Assembly: GCF_014648515.1 (NCBI RefSeq)
Contig: NZ_BMRG01000002.1
Coordinates: 713,238-777,237, forward strand
DNA length: 64,000 nucleotides
Source: Saccharothrix coeruleofusca
GTDB taxonomy: Bacteria; Actinomycetota; Actinomycetes; Mycobacteriales; Pseudonocardiaceae
Direction of reading: 5' to 3'
Shown: positions 1-8,499 of the stretch, piece by piece
Position numbering within the stretch: the first letter of the stretch is position 1
How the letters are laid out: the number at the start of each line of letters is the position of its first letter
Translations under genes and position numbers: made by a program
The notes under the pieces: model-generated
Told to the model about the DNA's origin: nothing
Seen by the model: the letters and a program-made list of their open reading frames with translations, nothing else
Database searches by the model: none

Positions 1-1
1 G

Positions 2-1498
<1,497 letters not shown>

Positions 1499-1507
1499 CG
1501 CAGCCGC

Positions 1508-2128
1508 CTACGCCCGATCACCGCTCAACAACCGCAGCAGGGCCGCATCACGCAACGCGGCGGTGGTGGTGCTGATCTGCTCGTGGACCACGACCTTGTC
1601 GTCCAGGGCCATGAGCAGATCGCCCACCTCCGCCTGCAAGTCGGCGTCGGGGACCACCACGGGCAGCGAACCGAGCATCTTCGTGCTCAGGGTGGGAATC
1701 ACCGCACCGCGCGCGTTCCCCAGGACCCAATTCCGCACAGCGGGGTGGCCCAGGTAGTACACGAGGTAGGCCGCGCTCACCTCCGACCGCACCCGCACCC
1801 GCAGGCATCCCGGACCGAACAGCCACCCCCTCTGGTCCGCCGCCACCAACCCCTGACGTCCGAGGCGTCCCGTCCGCAGGCAGACGATGTCGTCGCGACG
1901 CAGTGTGTAGCGCACCAGCTCCTCAGCGATGCGGGAGGGCACTCCTGACGCCGGTCGGCAGGCAATCCTGTTGTGCCGCAGATCTTTCGGCATCACAACC
2001 GGGACTTCGGCGGACTCGTCGTCGACCAAGGCGGTTTGCACCCCCGACGGTCCGGCGGTGATGTCGGCGAGCAGGCCCAGCGGATGCTGCTCCCAGCTGT
2101 TGGGAACAGGACCGATCAGCGAATCCAC
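1508..2128 (-). CDS. Half-length type I specificity (HsdS-like) subunit with one TRD
   Basis: About 206 aa, half the usual ~400 aa of HsdS. It begins like a TRD (IGPVPNSWE, then a variable segment). The middle shows the TRD signature DDIVCLRTGRLGRQG, and the end has PTLSTKMLGSLPVVVPD followed by a helix resembling the HsdS conserved spacer (VGDLLMALDDKVVVHEQ). A GTG start at 2128 is chosen because the similarity begins there, GGTGAGG lies just upstream, and it overlaps the methylase stop by 13 bp, implying translational coupling. Upstream codons in the same frame look like shadow. A single TRD would need to dimerise to read a bipartite site. It presumably gives DNA specificity to the adjoining HTH-methylase. 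No second TRD or HsdR is found here. Confidence 0.8.
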   Translation of the reverse strand: MDSLIGPVPNSWEQHPLGLLADITAGPSGVQTALVDDESAEVPVVMPKDLRHNRIACRPASGVPSRIAEELVRYTLRRDDIVCLRTGRLGRQGLVAADQRGWLFGPGCLRVRVRSEVSAAYLVYYLGHPAVRNWVLGNARGAVIPTLSTKMLGSLPVVVPDADLQAEVGDLLMALDDKVVVHEQISTTTAALRDAALLRLLSGDRA

Positions 2129-3723
2129 GTCCTCACCCTGTCCAATCGCTCCTCGACCACGGCGTCCACCTCGGCGGCCCGCGCTTCCAGCCTGCGCAGG
2201 TCGTCGCGGAGTTCGCGCACCGACCTGCTCGGTTCCACCCGCGCCGCGGCAGCGGCACCGACATACCTCGCCGGGACCAGCACGTAGTCCTGCTCCAGGA
2301 CGTTCCCGTGCGAGATCGACGCGCAGAAGCCCGCCACGTCCTCGTACCCATCCTCGACGCGCCACCGGCGGACCGCGTCCCCGATGCGCGCCCACTCCTC
2401 GGCGGACAGCGATCGCTGAGTGCGACTCGTCATGCGTCCGAGCCCGCCCGCGTCGACGAGGAGGACCTCACCGGCTCGCCGCCGGGGCCGTTTCCCCAGG
2501 AACCACACGGTGACCGGAATGGCGGTGGACGCGAAGAGGTGCGAGGGGAGGGAGACGATCGCCTCCACCACCCCGTCATCGATCATCTTCCCCCTGATGC
2601 GCTGCTCCACTCCCGAGCTGAACAGCGTGCTGCCGGGCATGACGACCGCTGCCCTGCCCCCGTCTCGGAGAAACGACACGGCGTGCTGCAACCAGGCGAA
2701 GTTGGTCTTGTTCGGGGGGAGGGAGCCGTAGTCGCCGCGCAAGCCCTCGGATTCAGGGGGAAATCTCATGTCGAAGGGCGGATTCGTCAGCACCACGTCG
2801 TACCGCCGACCGGGGGCGGGTGCACTCGACCGGATGATTTCGGTTGACTTCGCGCTCACTTGCGCTTGGGCGCCGTGCATCCGGAGGTTCATGGAGGCCA
2901 GTTTCGCGGTGCGTGGGGACAGGGCCGCACCGGTGAACGAGCGGCTGTACGGACCACCGTCGGGTGATCCGCGGTGTCGGGCCACGCCTGCCAGGAGTTC
3001 GCCGACGCCGCAGCAGGGATCGAGCACAGCCGCACCCTCGTCGGGATCGAGGACTTCGACCAGCAGTCGTACCAGCTCCGGCGGTGTGTGGACCGTTCCG
3101 TCCCCTCGGCCCATGGTGGAGGTCAGGTGTTCGAGCAGGAACTCGGTCACCCCGGTGCCCCCGCGTTCCTGGACCCGCTGGACGAGTCGGATGAGGCTCG
3201 TCAATCGGTCGGTTCCGCGCGGGTCACGGCTGATCGCGTACGCGGATCTGCGGAAGTCCCCCAGTGGTTCGAACTGCGGCGTCAGGAGAGGGAGCACTTC
3301 GAGGAGCTTCTGGCCGCCAGCTGCGCGGAGGTCAGGCCACGCGTCATCGCGCGCCAGCGCCACGTGCAGCAGCACGAAGACGAGTTCGGCGAACGACCGC
3401 ACGTCGTGCGTCCCGCGAAGGCGGTCGAGTTCGTCGAGCACGTCGGCTTCGCGGAGACCGCCAGTGGGCTCGCCCATATCCAGAGCACCGCGGAACCGCT
3501 CGCCGTAGGTCGTCCCTGGCAATTCCGACGGCTGGAGGTCCTTCGTCGGGATCTTGCGGTCGTCGAGCCACTTCGCCACCTCGTCCACCGCGAACGATTC
3601 ACCACCGCCGACCTTCGTCGCTCTCGGGAAGGAAGGATGGCGGCGACGCCAGTTGCTTACCGCTTGTGGTGAAACGGAAAGGTGTCGGGCGATCTCGGTC
3701 ATCGTGGCGCGTTGATCGGGCAC
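2116..3723 (-). CDS. HTH-domain N6-adenine DNA methyltransferase (HsdM-like)
   Basis: 535 aa. Residues 8-58 form a MerR/XRE-like helix-turn-helix (TEIARHLSVSPQAVSNW...) of the kind seen on actinobacterial methylases. A helical region follows, then the gamma-class N6-MTase core: SAM motif I LDPCCGVGE (about 234-242) and catalytic NPPF (314-317). The GTG start at 3723 has GAGGGG six bases upstream. The gene lies 9 bp behind the NYN gene and overlaps the half-S gene by 13 bp, so all three look like one transcript. It should methylate adenine at a site chosen by the S partner. No restriction helicase is nearby, so it is either a modification-only or regulatory system, or is coupled to the NYN protein. 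Confidence 0.88.
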   Translation of the reverse strand: MPDQRATMTEIARHLSVSPQAVSNWRRRHPSFPRATKVGGGESFAVDEVAKWLDDRKIPTKDLQPSELPGTTYGERFRGALDMGEPTGGLREADVLDELDRLRGTHDVRSFAELVFVLLHVALARDDAWPDLRAAGGQKLLEVLPLLTPQFEPLGDFRRSAYAISRDPRGTDRLTSLIRLVQRVQERGGTGVTEFLLEHLTSTMGRGDGTVHTPPELVRLLVEVLDPDEGAAVLDPCCGVGELLAGVARHRGSPDGGPYSRSFTGAALSPRTAKLASMNLRMHGAQAQVSAKSTEIIRSSAPAPGRRYDVVLTNPPFDMRFPPESEGLRGDYGSLPPNKTNFAWLQHAVSFLRDGGRAAVVMPGSTLFSSGVEQRIRGKMIDDGVVEAIVSLPSHLFASTAIPVTVWFLGKRPRRRAGEVLLVDAGGLGRMTSRTQRSLSAEEWARIGDAVRRWRVEDGYEDVAGFCASISHGNVLEQDYVLVPARYVGAAAAARVEPSRSVRELRDDLRRLEARAAEVDAVVEERLDRVRTWIR

Positions 3724-3732
3724 CGCGTCCCC

Positions 3733-4347
3733 TCACATCCAGTGCTTCGGCCGTCGCAGGACCAGGCCTGCCGCCGTGACGACCTCGTCCGGCAGCTGGG
3801 CCCGACGGACCTTGTCGTCGCCGATGCGCAGGTAGCCGTCAACCGCGCGCTCCAGGTCGGCCGAGTTCCTGCGCGGGGGGAAGGCCGCGATGACGCGCTT
3901 GGTCGGAGCCAGTTTCTTCGTCGCCCGCACAGCCGGGCACAGGTCGCTGTCGGCCGAGATGACCAGCGCGGTGTCGAACCGGTCCTCGACGGCGTCGGAC
4001 AGCAACGCGATCGCGATGTTGACGTCCGTCTCCTTCTCCTCGTAGACCGTCCACCGGCTTCCGCAGTCATGACACCGGCGCTTCTTCTCCTGGAAGCGAC
4101 CGTCGTGGATCTCCACCAGCGGACTGGTCGCCCCCAGCGCGTCCAGGTAGTCGGATTGCCGCTGCCCCGCATCCGCGTCCCCGCGCACGCGTGCGGTGAA
4201 GTAGTTGACGCGCTCCAGGGTCTGCCCCTCCCGCAGCAGGCCGGTGGCCAGCGCTTGGAGATCGAGCCAGTGGTACTTCCGGCCGTACTTGGCGCGCAGG
4301 CCGAAGTAGAGGTTGAAGCCGTCGACGTAGACAGCGACGCGGGTCAC
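3733..4347 (-). CDS. NYN-domain (LabA/DUF88-like) putative ribonuclease
   Basis: About 204 aa. It starts TRVAVYVDGFNLYFGL, the first acidic motif of the PIN-like NYN fold. Later come ETDVNIAIALLSDA and ALVISADSDL, the other acidic motifs, so the metal-binding Asp residues look intact. An RRCHDCG CxxC insert lies between motifs. NYN proteins are metal-dependent nucleases acting mainly on RNA. The GTG at 4347 has a good AGGAAGG seven bases upstream; a longer frame upstream has no such support. It is the first gene of an operon with the HTH-methylase (9 bp downstream) and half-length S subunit, unusual company for this family, which is usually solitary. Role inferred: toxin or effector, or RNA processing. 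Confidence 0.85.
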   Translation of the reverse strand: MTRVAVYVDGFNLYFGLRAKYGRKYHWLDLQALATGLLREGQTLERVNYFTARVRGDADAGQRQSDYLDALGATSPLVEIHDGRFQEKKRRCHDCGSRWTVYEEKETDVNIAIALLSDAVEDRFDTALVISADSDLCPAVRATKKLAPTKRVIAAFPPRRNSADLERAVDGYLRIGDDKVRRAQLPDEVVTAAGLVLRRPKHWM

Positions 4348-4425
4348 GACGCACCTTCCTGTTGTGGTTGCGACAGTCTGGGGTATGCTGGCAGCACACC
4401 ACGCCAGGGTGAGCAGCCCTGGCCC

Positions 4426-4449
4426 GACGGCCCCGGCAACGGGGCCGTC
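4426..4449 (+). terminator. Intrinsic terminator-like hairpin
   Basis: Perfect 10-bp stem GACGGCCCCG/CGGGGCCGTC with a GCAA loop, followed by TCTATTT. It reads as a rho-independent terminator on the plus strand although no gene is seen just upstream, so it may end a lost gene or insulate the NYN operon. Confidence 0.55.
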
Positions 4450-4850
4450 TCTATTTCCGCACCAAGTGCGTCCAGTACTACGACTTCCCTTGCGATGCCA
4501 CCACGGTAGAGCGGACGAGCTTGCCGAGCAACTGCATTGCAGTGCGCGTCGACTTTGTTTAGCCGTCTTGTCCTGTCCACCGGAGCGCTGCCCCAGCGGC
4601 AGGCCGCTGCCCTGGCGGGGGAGCAAGAGGTGTTCGTCGCGCTCATGAGGGTCCGCGACCTCGACTGGCAGTCCCGCGAGCACTCACGGGAACGCAGCGG
4701 TTCCCGCTGCCCGCGCCGATGAGGTCGTGGGACAGCAGCGGCGGGCGTGGCAGTGACCGTCCGCGGATGACGTGGAGCGTGTCGTACGTCGTGAATGACG
4801 AACTGGCGCTACCCGGACGTTCGGCTCTCGCGGCGTTCACGGCAGTGGAA

Positions 4851-4890
4851 CGCAGCGGCCCGGCACTCGGATGAGTGCGGGGCCGCTGCG
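4851..4890. repeat. Hairpin resembling the tmRNA terminator, at the left island edge
   Basis: CGCAGCGGCC...GGCCGCTGCG arms form a 16-bp stem with one mismatch and an 8-nt loop. The outer ten bases of each arm are identical to those of the hairpin that follows the tmRNA gene (29286-29323); only the inner part differs. This suggests a second, diverged copy of the tmRNA downstream region generated by element insertion. Confidence 0.6.
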
Positions 4891-4898
4891 ATGAGTGG
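4878..4898 (+). repeat. Left copy of 21-bp direct repeat (candidate attL)
   Basis: The sequence starting CGGGGCCGCTGCG and ending ATGAGTGG is found again, identical and in the same orientation, at 29311-29331, next to the tmRNA 3' end. The flanks outside the repeat differ. The two copies enclose the accessory genes, as expected for attachment-site duplication by an integrated element. Confidence 0.6.
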
Positions 4899-4997
4899 CC
4901 TAACGCTTCAGCATACGAACCAAACGATCTTGGTCGAAGGCCCTGAAATCACGATCCGCCCGGTGGGCACCCGTCGTCTGGCGGCGGGTGGTTCTCG

Positions 4998-5197
4998 ATG
5001 AGCGGCGACACGATCAGCGCCGGGCTGACCGCGCCGCAGGCCGACGGGCTGGCCTGCGTGGCGTGCGGCGCTGGCTATCTCCGTGTCCGGGTTTCGCATG
5101 TACCGTGGGCAGGTCGGTGACCGGCTCGCAGGTGTTCGCCTGCGTCGGCCGCCGCCCGGACGACACACAGCGCGCGGCGGGAGGTGTGCTGCGGTGA
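4998..5197 (+). pseudogene. Frameshifted small Cys-rich integrative-element protein
   Basis: From the ATG at 4998 one frame reads MSGDTISAGLTAPQADGLACVACG and continues to about base 5103. It then resumes one base out of register as VGRSVTGSQVFACVG, ending at a TGA (5195-5197) that overlaps the GTG of the next gene as GTGA. Together the two halves make the ~65-aa CxxC protein commonly encoded just before DUF2637/SpdB2-like genes in actinomycete integrative elements. A single missing base near 5104 breaks it. Either real decay or a sequencing error; the intact GTGA coupling argues that it was once translated with its neighbour. Confidence 0.7.
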
Positions 5198-5952
5198 GCG
5201 CCACGGCTTCCCCGGTTCGGCGGGATCGTGCGCTGTGGGTCCAGTGCACGTGCACGGCGCTGGTGGCGCTGGGCGCGGCGTATGCCTCCTACTGGCATGG
5301 GCGCGAGTTCGCGTTGCGGTTCGGTGCCGACGAGGTGACGGCGGTGATCTGGCCGTTGATCGTGAACGGCATTCTGACCACGGCCACGGTCGAGTTGCGG
5401 AAGACAACCGGCCGTCGTGCCGGTGGCCGGTGGGCAGCGTGGTTGTACTTCGTGTTCGGCATCGTGCTGTCGCTGTATGCGAACGTGGCGGTGGCCCCGG
5501 AGCTGAGTGTGTTAGCCGTGGCGGCGTGCCCGCCGTTGGCGTTGCTGCTGGCAGTCGAGTTGCTCAACCGCGCGCTCAAGCGGCACCGGGCTGAGACCGC
5601 GAGCGAGACCAGTGCCGAGAGCACCCAGACGGGCGAGACCGGCAACGAGACCGGGTCAGTGGTGCGTCTCGCGCTGGTCTCGAACGAGTCCCGCCCACCG
5701 TCCGAGCCGACCGCTGAGCAGCAGATGTGGGCCTACTACTGGGCCGAGCAAGCCAAGGGCCGTGCGCCGACCGGCGCGGAGCTGGACCGGATCGTGGGCA
5801 CGAACAACTATGGCCGGAAGGTACTGCGGCGGTGGCGGCAGGCCAGACGCCTGCCCACCCTTACAAGCCCCGCGGGTATGAACCAGCCATCAACTACGTC
5901 AGCTCGCGTAGCTGGTGATCTACAGGGACGGTCGACGGTGGAAGAGTTGTGA
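5194..5952 (+). CDS. DUF2637 / SpdB2-like membrane protein of integrative elements
   Basis: About 252 aa. The N-terminal ~130 residues hold four hydrophobic segments (ALWVQCTCTALVALGAAYA, VTAVIWPLIVNGILTTATV, WAAWLYFVFGIVLSLYANVA, LSVLAVAACPPLALLLAVEL). They are followed by a polar Thr/Glu-rich linker and a C-terminal basic segment (EQQMWAYYW...GTNNYGRKVLRRWRQ) that looks like a small DNA-binding helix pair. Such proteins accompany transfer genes of plasmids and AICEs, where they may help mycelial spread. The GTG start at 5194 has GGGAGG upstream and overlaps the pseudogene stop. It is orphaned: no Tra/FtsK, replication or excision gene is present. Its 3' end overlaps the convergent D12 methylase by 59 bp. 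Confidence 0.8.
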   Translation: MSATASPVRRDRALWVQCTCTALVALGAAYASYWHGREFALRFGADEVTAVIWPLIVNGILTTATVELRKTTGRRAGGRWAAWLYFVFGIVLSLYANVAVAPELSVLAVAACPPLALLLAVELLNRALKRHRAETASETSAESTQTGETGNETGSVVRLALVSNESRPPSEPTAEQQMWAYYWAEQAKGRAPTGAELDRIVGTNNYGRKVLRRWRQARRLPTLTSPAGMNQPSTTSARVAGDLQGRSTVEEL

Positions 5953-7099
5953 TGAGAAGTTCGTTGGCGTCGCGTTTGCCGGTCTTGCCGCTGGCGGTGT
6001 ATCGCATCGTTACTAGGCGTTTTGTCAGAGTCCAGGAGCGCACGCCGAGCGTCTCGCGGTCTTCAGGGCTTGGCCTCATGCGAGCGTGCGCGTAGAGCCA
6101 AGGGCTGTCGATCAGCAGCGGGTTGTTGTCGTAGCTGAGTAGCCAGCGGAACTGAGCCTTGGTGCGCAGGTACGCGGCGAGCTGCATGTGGAGCATATGG
6201 TCGTTCGGTCGCGACTTGCCGAGCCCGTCGCCTCCGTATCCACCGGTCGGATCGAAAGAAGCGCGATATAGGTGTGAGGCCTTTTCCAGATATGGTGGGT
6301 CGAGGTACGCGACGACACGGGATGGGATCAGCTGCGGGTAGTACTCCGGTACGTCAGCGAGCGTCTGTTTCCAGTCCTTGTGCCAGACATCGACGAGCCG
6401 CCCAGCTTGATACAGCTGACCGATGTATCGAAGCCGCTCCTCTATCGCGTCCGGGTTCCATCGACATCCGATGCCGTAAGGGCTCTCCTGCTTGCGCCCG
6501 CCAATCGGGCCCGCTTTGCCGTGTAGGATTCCCGAGAACGTCGTGCGGTTCAGGAATAGGCACTGCGTCGCCAAGCCGAGCCGGACAGTGGCTGGCTTGG
6601 CGTTCCGAGCAGGAACCCAGGAGCGCCAGTAGTCCCACCGTGCGACACCGGTCGCTCCGCCGGGCTTGACGTATCTGGTCCACTCGTCACGCGCACGGTC
6701 GATGAGCGCCTCCGTGTCGGCGGCGGCAGCCTGCCAGAACGCTGTCACAAGCTGATCAACGTCGGCGAGCAACACTCGGTCGACGATCCCTTGGCCGACG
6801 AGTCGCAAGGATGCCGACGCTCCGCCAGCGAACGGCTCGACCAGCAGGTTGATCGCCGGAACCGCGCGCGAGCCCTTGGCAGCATCCAAGATCCTAGAGA
6901 TTACTGGGGCAAGGGAAGACTTTGCTCCCGGATAGCGCAACGGCGACTGATACCTGCTGGTCGTGAGGGCATGGTCGACTACACCGGGCGGCGAAACGAG
7001 CTGGCGGGCGTTGCCGAGGATGTGCGTCGAAATCCTGGGCGTGGCAGCGGAGGCGGCGCGCATGGGCGCGACGGCCAGCATATCCACCTTCTGGATCAT
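5894..7099 (-). CDS. D12-class (Dam/DpnM-like) N6-adenine DNA methyltransferase
   Basis: 401 aa. After a ~50-residue N-terminal extension come RYPGAK (residues 55-60, the D12 motif X/FGG-like region), the SAM motif EPFAGGAS (88-95) and the catalytic DPPYLEK. The middle (CLFLNRTTFSGILHGKAGPIGG) is the conserved 'FN RxxFNGIxR'-type segment of this class. It should methylate adenine in a short DNA site. Its ATG overlaps the NurA stop as ATGA, so it is translationally coupled to the HerA-NurA pair. In that context it probably marks self DNA that the HerA-NurA machine must spare. Solitary housekeeping methylation is an alternative but does not explain the operon. Confidence 0.9.
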   Translation of the reverse strand: MIQKVDMLAVAPMRAASAATPRISTHILGNARQLVSPPGVVDHALTTSRYQSPLRYPGAKSSLAPVISRILDAAKGSRAVPAINLLVEPFAGGASASLRLVGQGIVDRVLLADVDQLVTAFWQAAAADTEALIDRARDEWTRYVKPGGATGVARWDYWRSWVPARNAKPATVRLGLATQCLFLNRTTFSGILHGKAGPIGGRKQESPYGIGCRWNPDAIEERLRYIGQLYQAGRLVDVWHKDWKQTLADVPEYYPQLIPSRVVAYLDPPYLEKASHLYRASFDPTGGYGGDGLGKSRPNDHMLHMQLAAYLRTKAQFRWLLSYDNNPLLIDSPWLYAHARMRPSPEDRETLGVRSWTLTKRLVTMRYTASGKTGKRDANELLITTLPPSTVPVDHQLRELT

Positions 7100-8499
7100 G
7101 ACGCCGACCGTACCGGACTCGTCTGCCCGCCAGACGAGTCGAGCCCGAGACGTTTGGTGGCCACGAGGCGGAGCACATCGGTTCCGACGCCGATCGGGAA
7201 CGCGGCTCTCCCGTGCGCTGCCGCTACTGGGATAATGCCATCAACATACATTGAAGAGCCGGTGCGGTCGATCACGTCGAGAATTGCTGGGAGTGTCGGA
7301 TAGTCTTCGGGGTCGGCCTTGCCGCCGCTGGCATCGTACGGTGCGCCGGTTGATGGCGGGACGGTCGGAACTACGACGCGGCCATCGAGTGCCCGGTACA
7401 CGAACTTTCGACCCCAGTACGTCTCCTTGCCATAGGCGCGGGCATTGTTGGCGTTGACGACGCGGGCAATGATCTGCTCGTCACAAATCAACAGGCTGCC
7501 CGGCTCGAGAATATCGTGACGGGCCAGTTGGCGCGCATAGTCGACCAGAGCTCCGGATTTCTCGATCCCGCAGACATAAGGGGCCAGGCCAGGGGTAGAT
7601 CTACCCATCGCCTGGAAGTACTCCAGCGCTCGTGCGCGCAGCTTCGCCGGCGTTCCGAACACAGCGAGCGGACCATCGACGATGAACAGCGTCGCGGGAA
7701 GGGCCTTCTGACGTGACTGCTCCCACAGCAGTGTCGCCAGCCCTACGAGCACCAGCAACTCGATGACGGACATCAACCGCCCGAGAGCGGACTGGTTCGA
7801 GCCTTCGTCACCGACCTCCTCGTGGATACGAAGCACGTCGGTAGGAAAGAGGCGCACGCCACAAGCATCGCAGTCGGTGCCAGCCAGCGGCACCGGCACG
7901 TCCTTGTGGTTGCAGTCAGGGTTCGGGCAATTTACTGGCACAGTGACCGCTGGTGCACCTGGAACACCGTGAAGAAGGAACAGGAGATCGAGCAATGGCT
8001 GGTCGAGTCGGTTGACGTCGATCTTCTTCTGCCGAAACAACTCATCGATTGCCTCGCGCCACGAGGTCACAATGTCGACACCGGAACGCGTGTACGCGCC
8101 TGCAACGGGTAGGTCCAGCGTCACAAGGGCAGTATTGACCGCGCGCTCGATTTGGTAAGGGTCGACGAATCGCTCGGCTCGCTGCGACTCAAGGATACCG
8201 AGGTCCACGTACGCAGCAGCAGCCTGCGCGAATCCGTACATGACCGATGGTAGGCCATCGCGGATCTGCTCAACGACGTGCGAACCATCGATCGCCAGGG
8301 CGGCGTTCAGGCGCTCCGACGCCGACGGAGTGGCGAAGTCGCCCCGCGGACGGATTCGCTTCCGGATCGTCTCTATATCCTGGATCGACTCGGCCGGAAC
8401 GTGGAAAGTACGTTGGTCCGCGATCGCCTTGACGGCGGCAGCGGAGTGGCCCAGTCGCGACGCGAGCTCGTGTGCCCCACCGACGGTCTCGTATGGCAT
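7096..8499 (-). CDS. nurA: NurA-domain nuclease with internal zinc ribbon
   Basis: 467 aa. The NurA fold is suggested by AIDGSHV (Asp71, first metal ligand) followed by ...VMYGFAQAAAAYVDL, and by LFIVDGPLAVFG (Asp275) with an adjoining helical region; a later LLICDEQ may add to the active site. NurA is a 5'-3' ssDNA exonuclease and ssDNA/dsDNA endonuclease that works on the HerA hexamer. An insertion with Cys191, Cys196, Cys210 and Cys213 forms a likely zinc ribbon that typical NurA lacks. The ATG shares one base with the HerA stop (TGATG), and the stop overlaps the methylase ATG. Together with HerA it should resect or degrade DNA. Assignment rests on motif and partner. Confidence 0.8.
   Translation of the reverse strand: MPYETVGGAHELASRLGHSAAAVKAIADQRTFHVPAESIQDIETIRKRIRPRGDFATPSASERLNAALAIDGSHVVEQIRDGLPSVMYGFAQAAAAYVDLGILESQRAERFVDPYQIERAVNTALVTLDLPVAGAYTRSGVDIVTSWREAIDELFRQKKIDVNRLDQPLLDLLFLLHGVPGAPAVTVPVNCPNPDCNHKDVPVPLAGTDCDACGVRLFPTDVLRIHEEVGDEGSNQSALGRLMSVIELLVLVGLATLLWEQSRQKALPATLFIVDGPLAVFGTPAKLRARALEYFQAMGRSTPGLAPYVCGIEKSGALVDYARQLARHDILEPGSLLICDEQIIARVVNANNARAYGKETYWGRKFVYRALDGRVVVPTVPPSTGAPYDASGGKADPEDYPTLPAILDVIDRTGSSMYVDGIIPVAAAHGRAAFPIGVGTDVLRLVATKRLGLDSSGGQTSPVRSAS

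Larger units (their letters stand above)
4348..4997. other. 650-bp region without a convincing gene (left edge of island)
   Basis: No frame here has a ribosome-binding site, recognisable domain or consistent coding pattern. It contains an intrinsic terminator at 4426-4449, a second hairpin at 4851-4890 and the left copy of a 21-bp direct repeat (4878-4898). An in-frame 35-codon tail ending near 4872 (from the ATG near 4768) could be a remnant but resembles nothing I know. Likely the promoter region of the minus-strand NYN operon plus the scarred junction of an integrated element. Confidence 0.5.
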
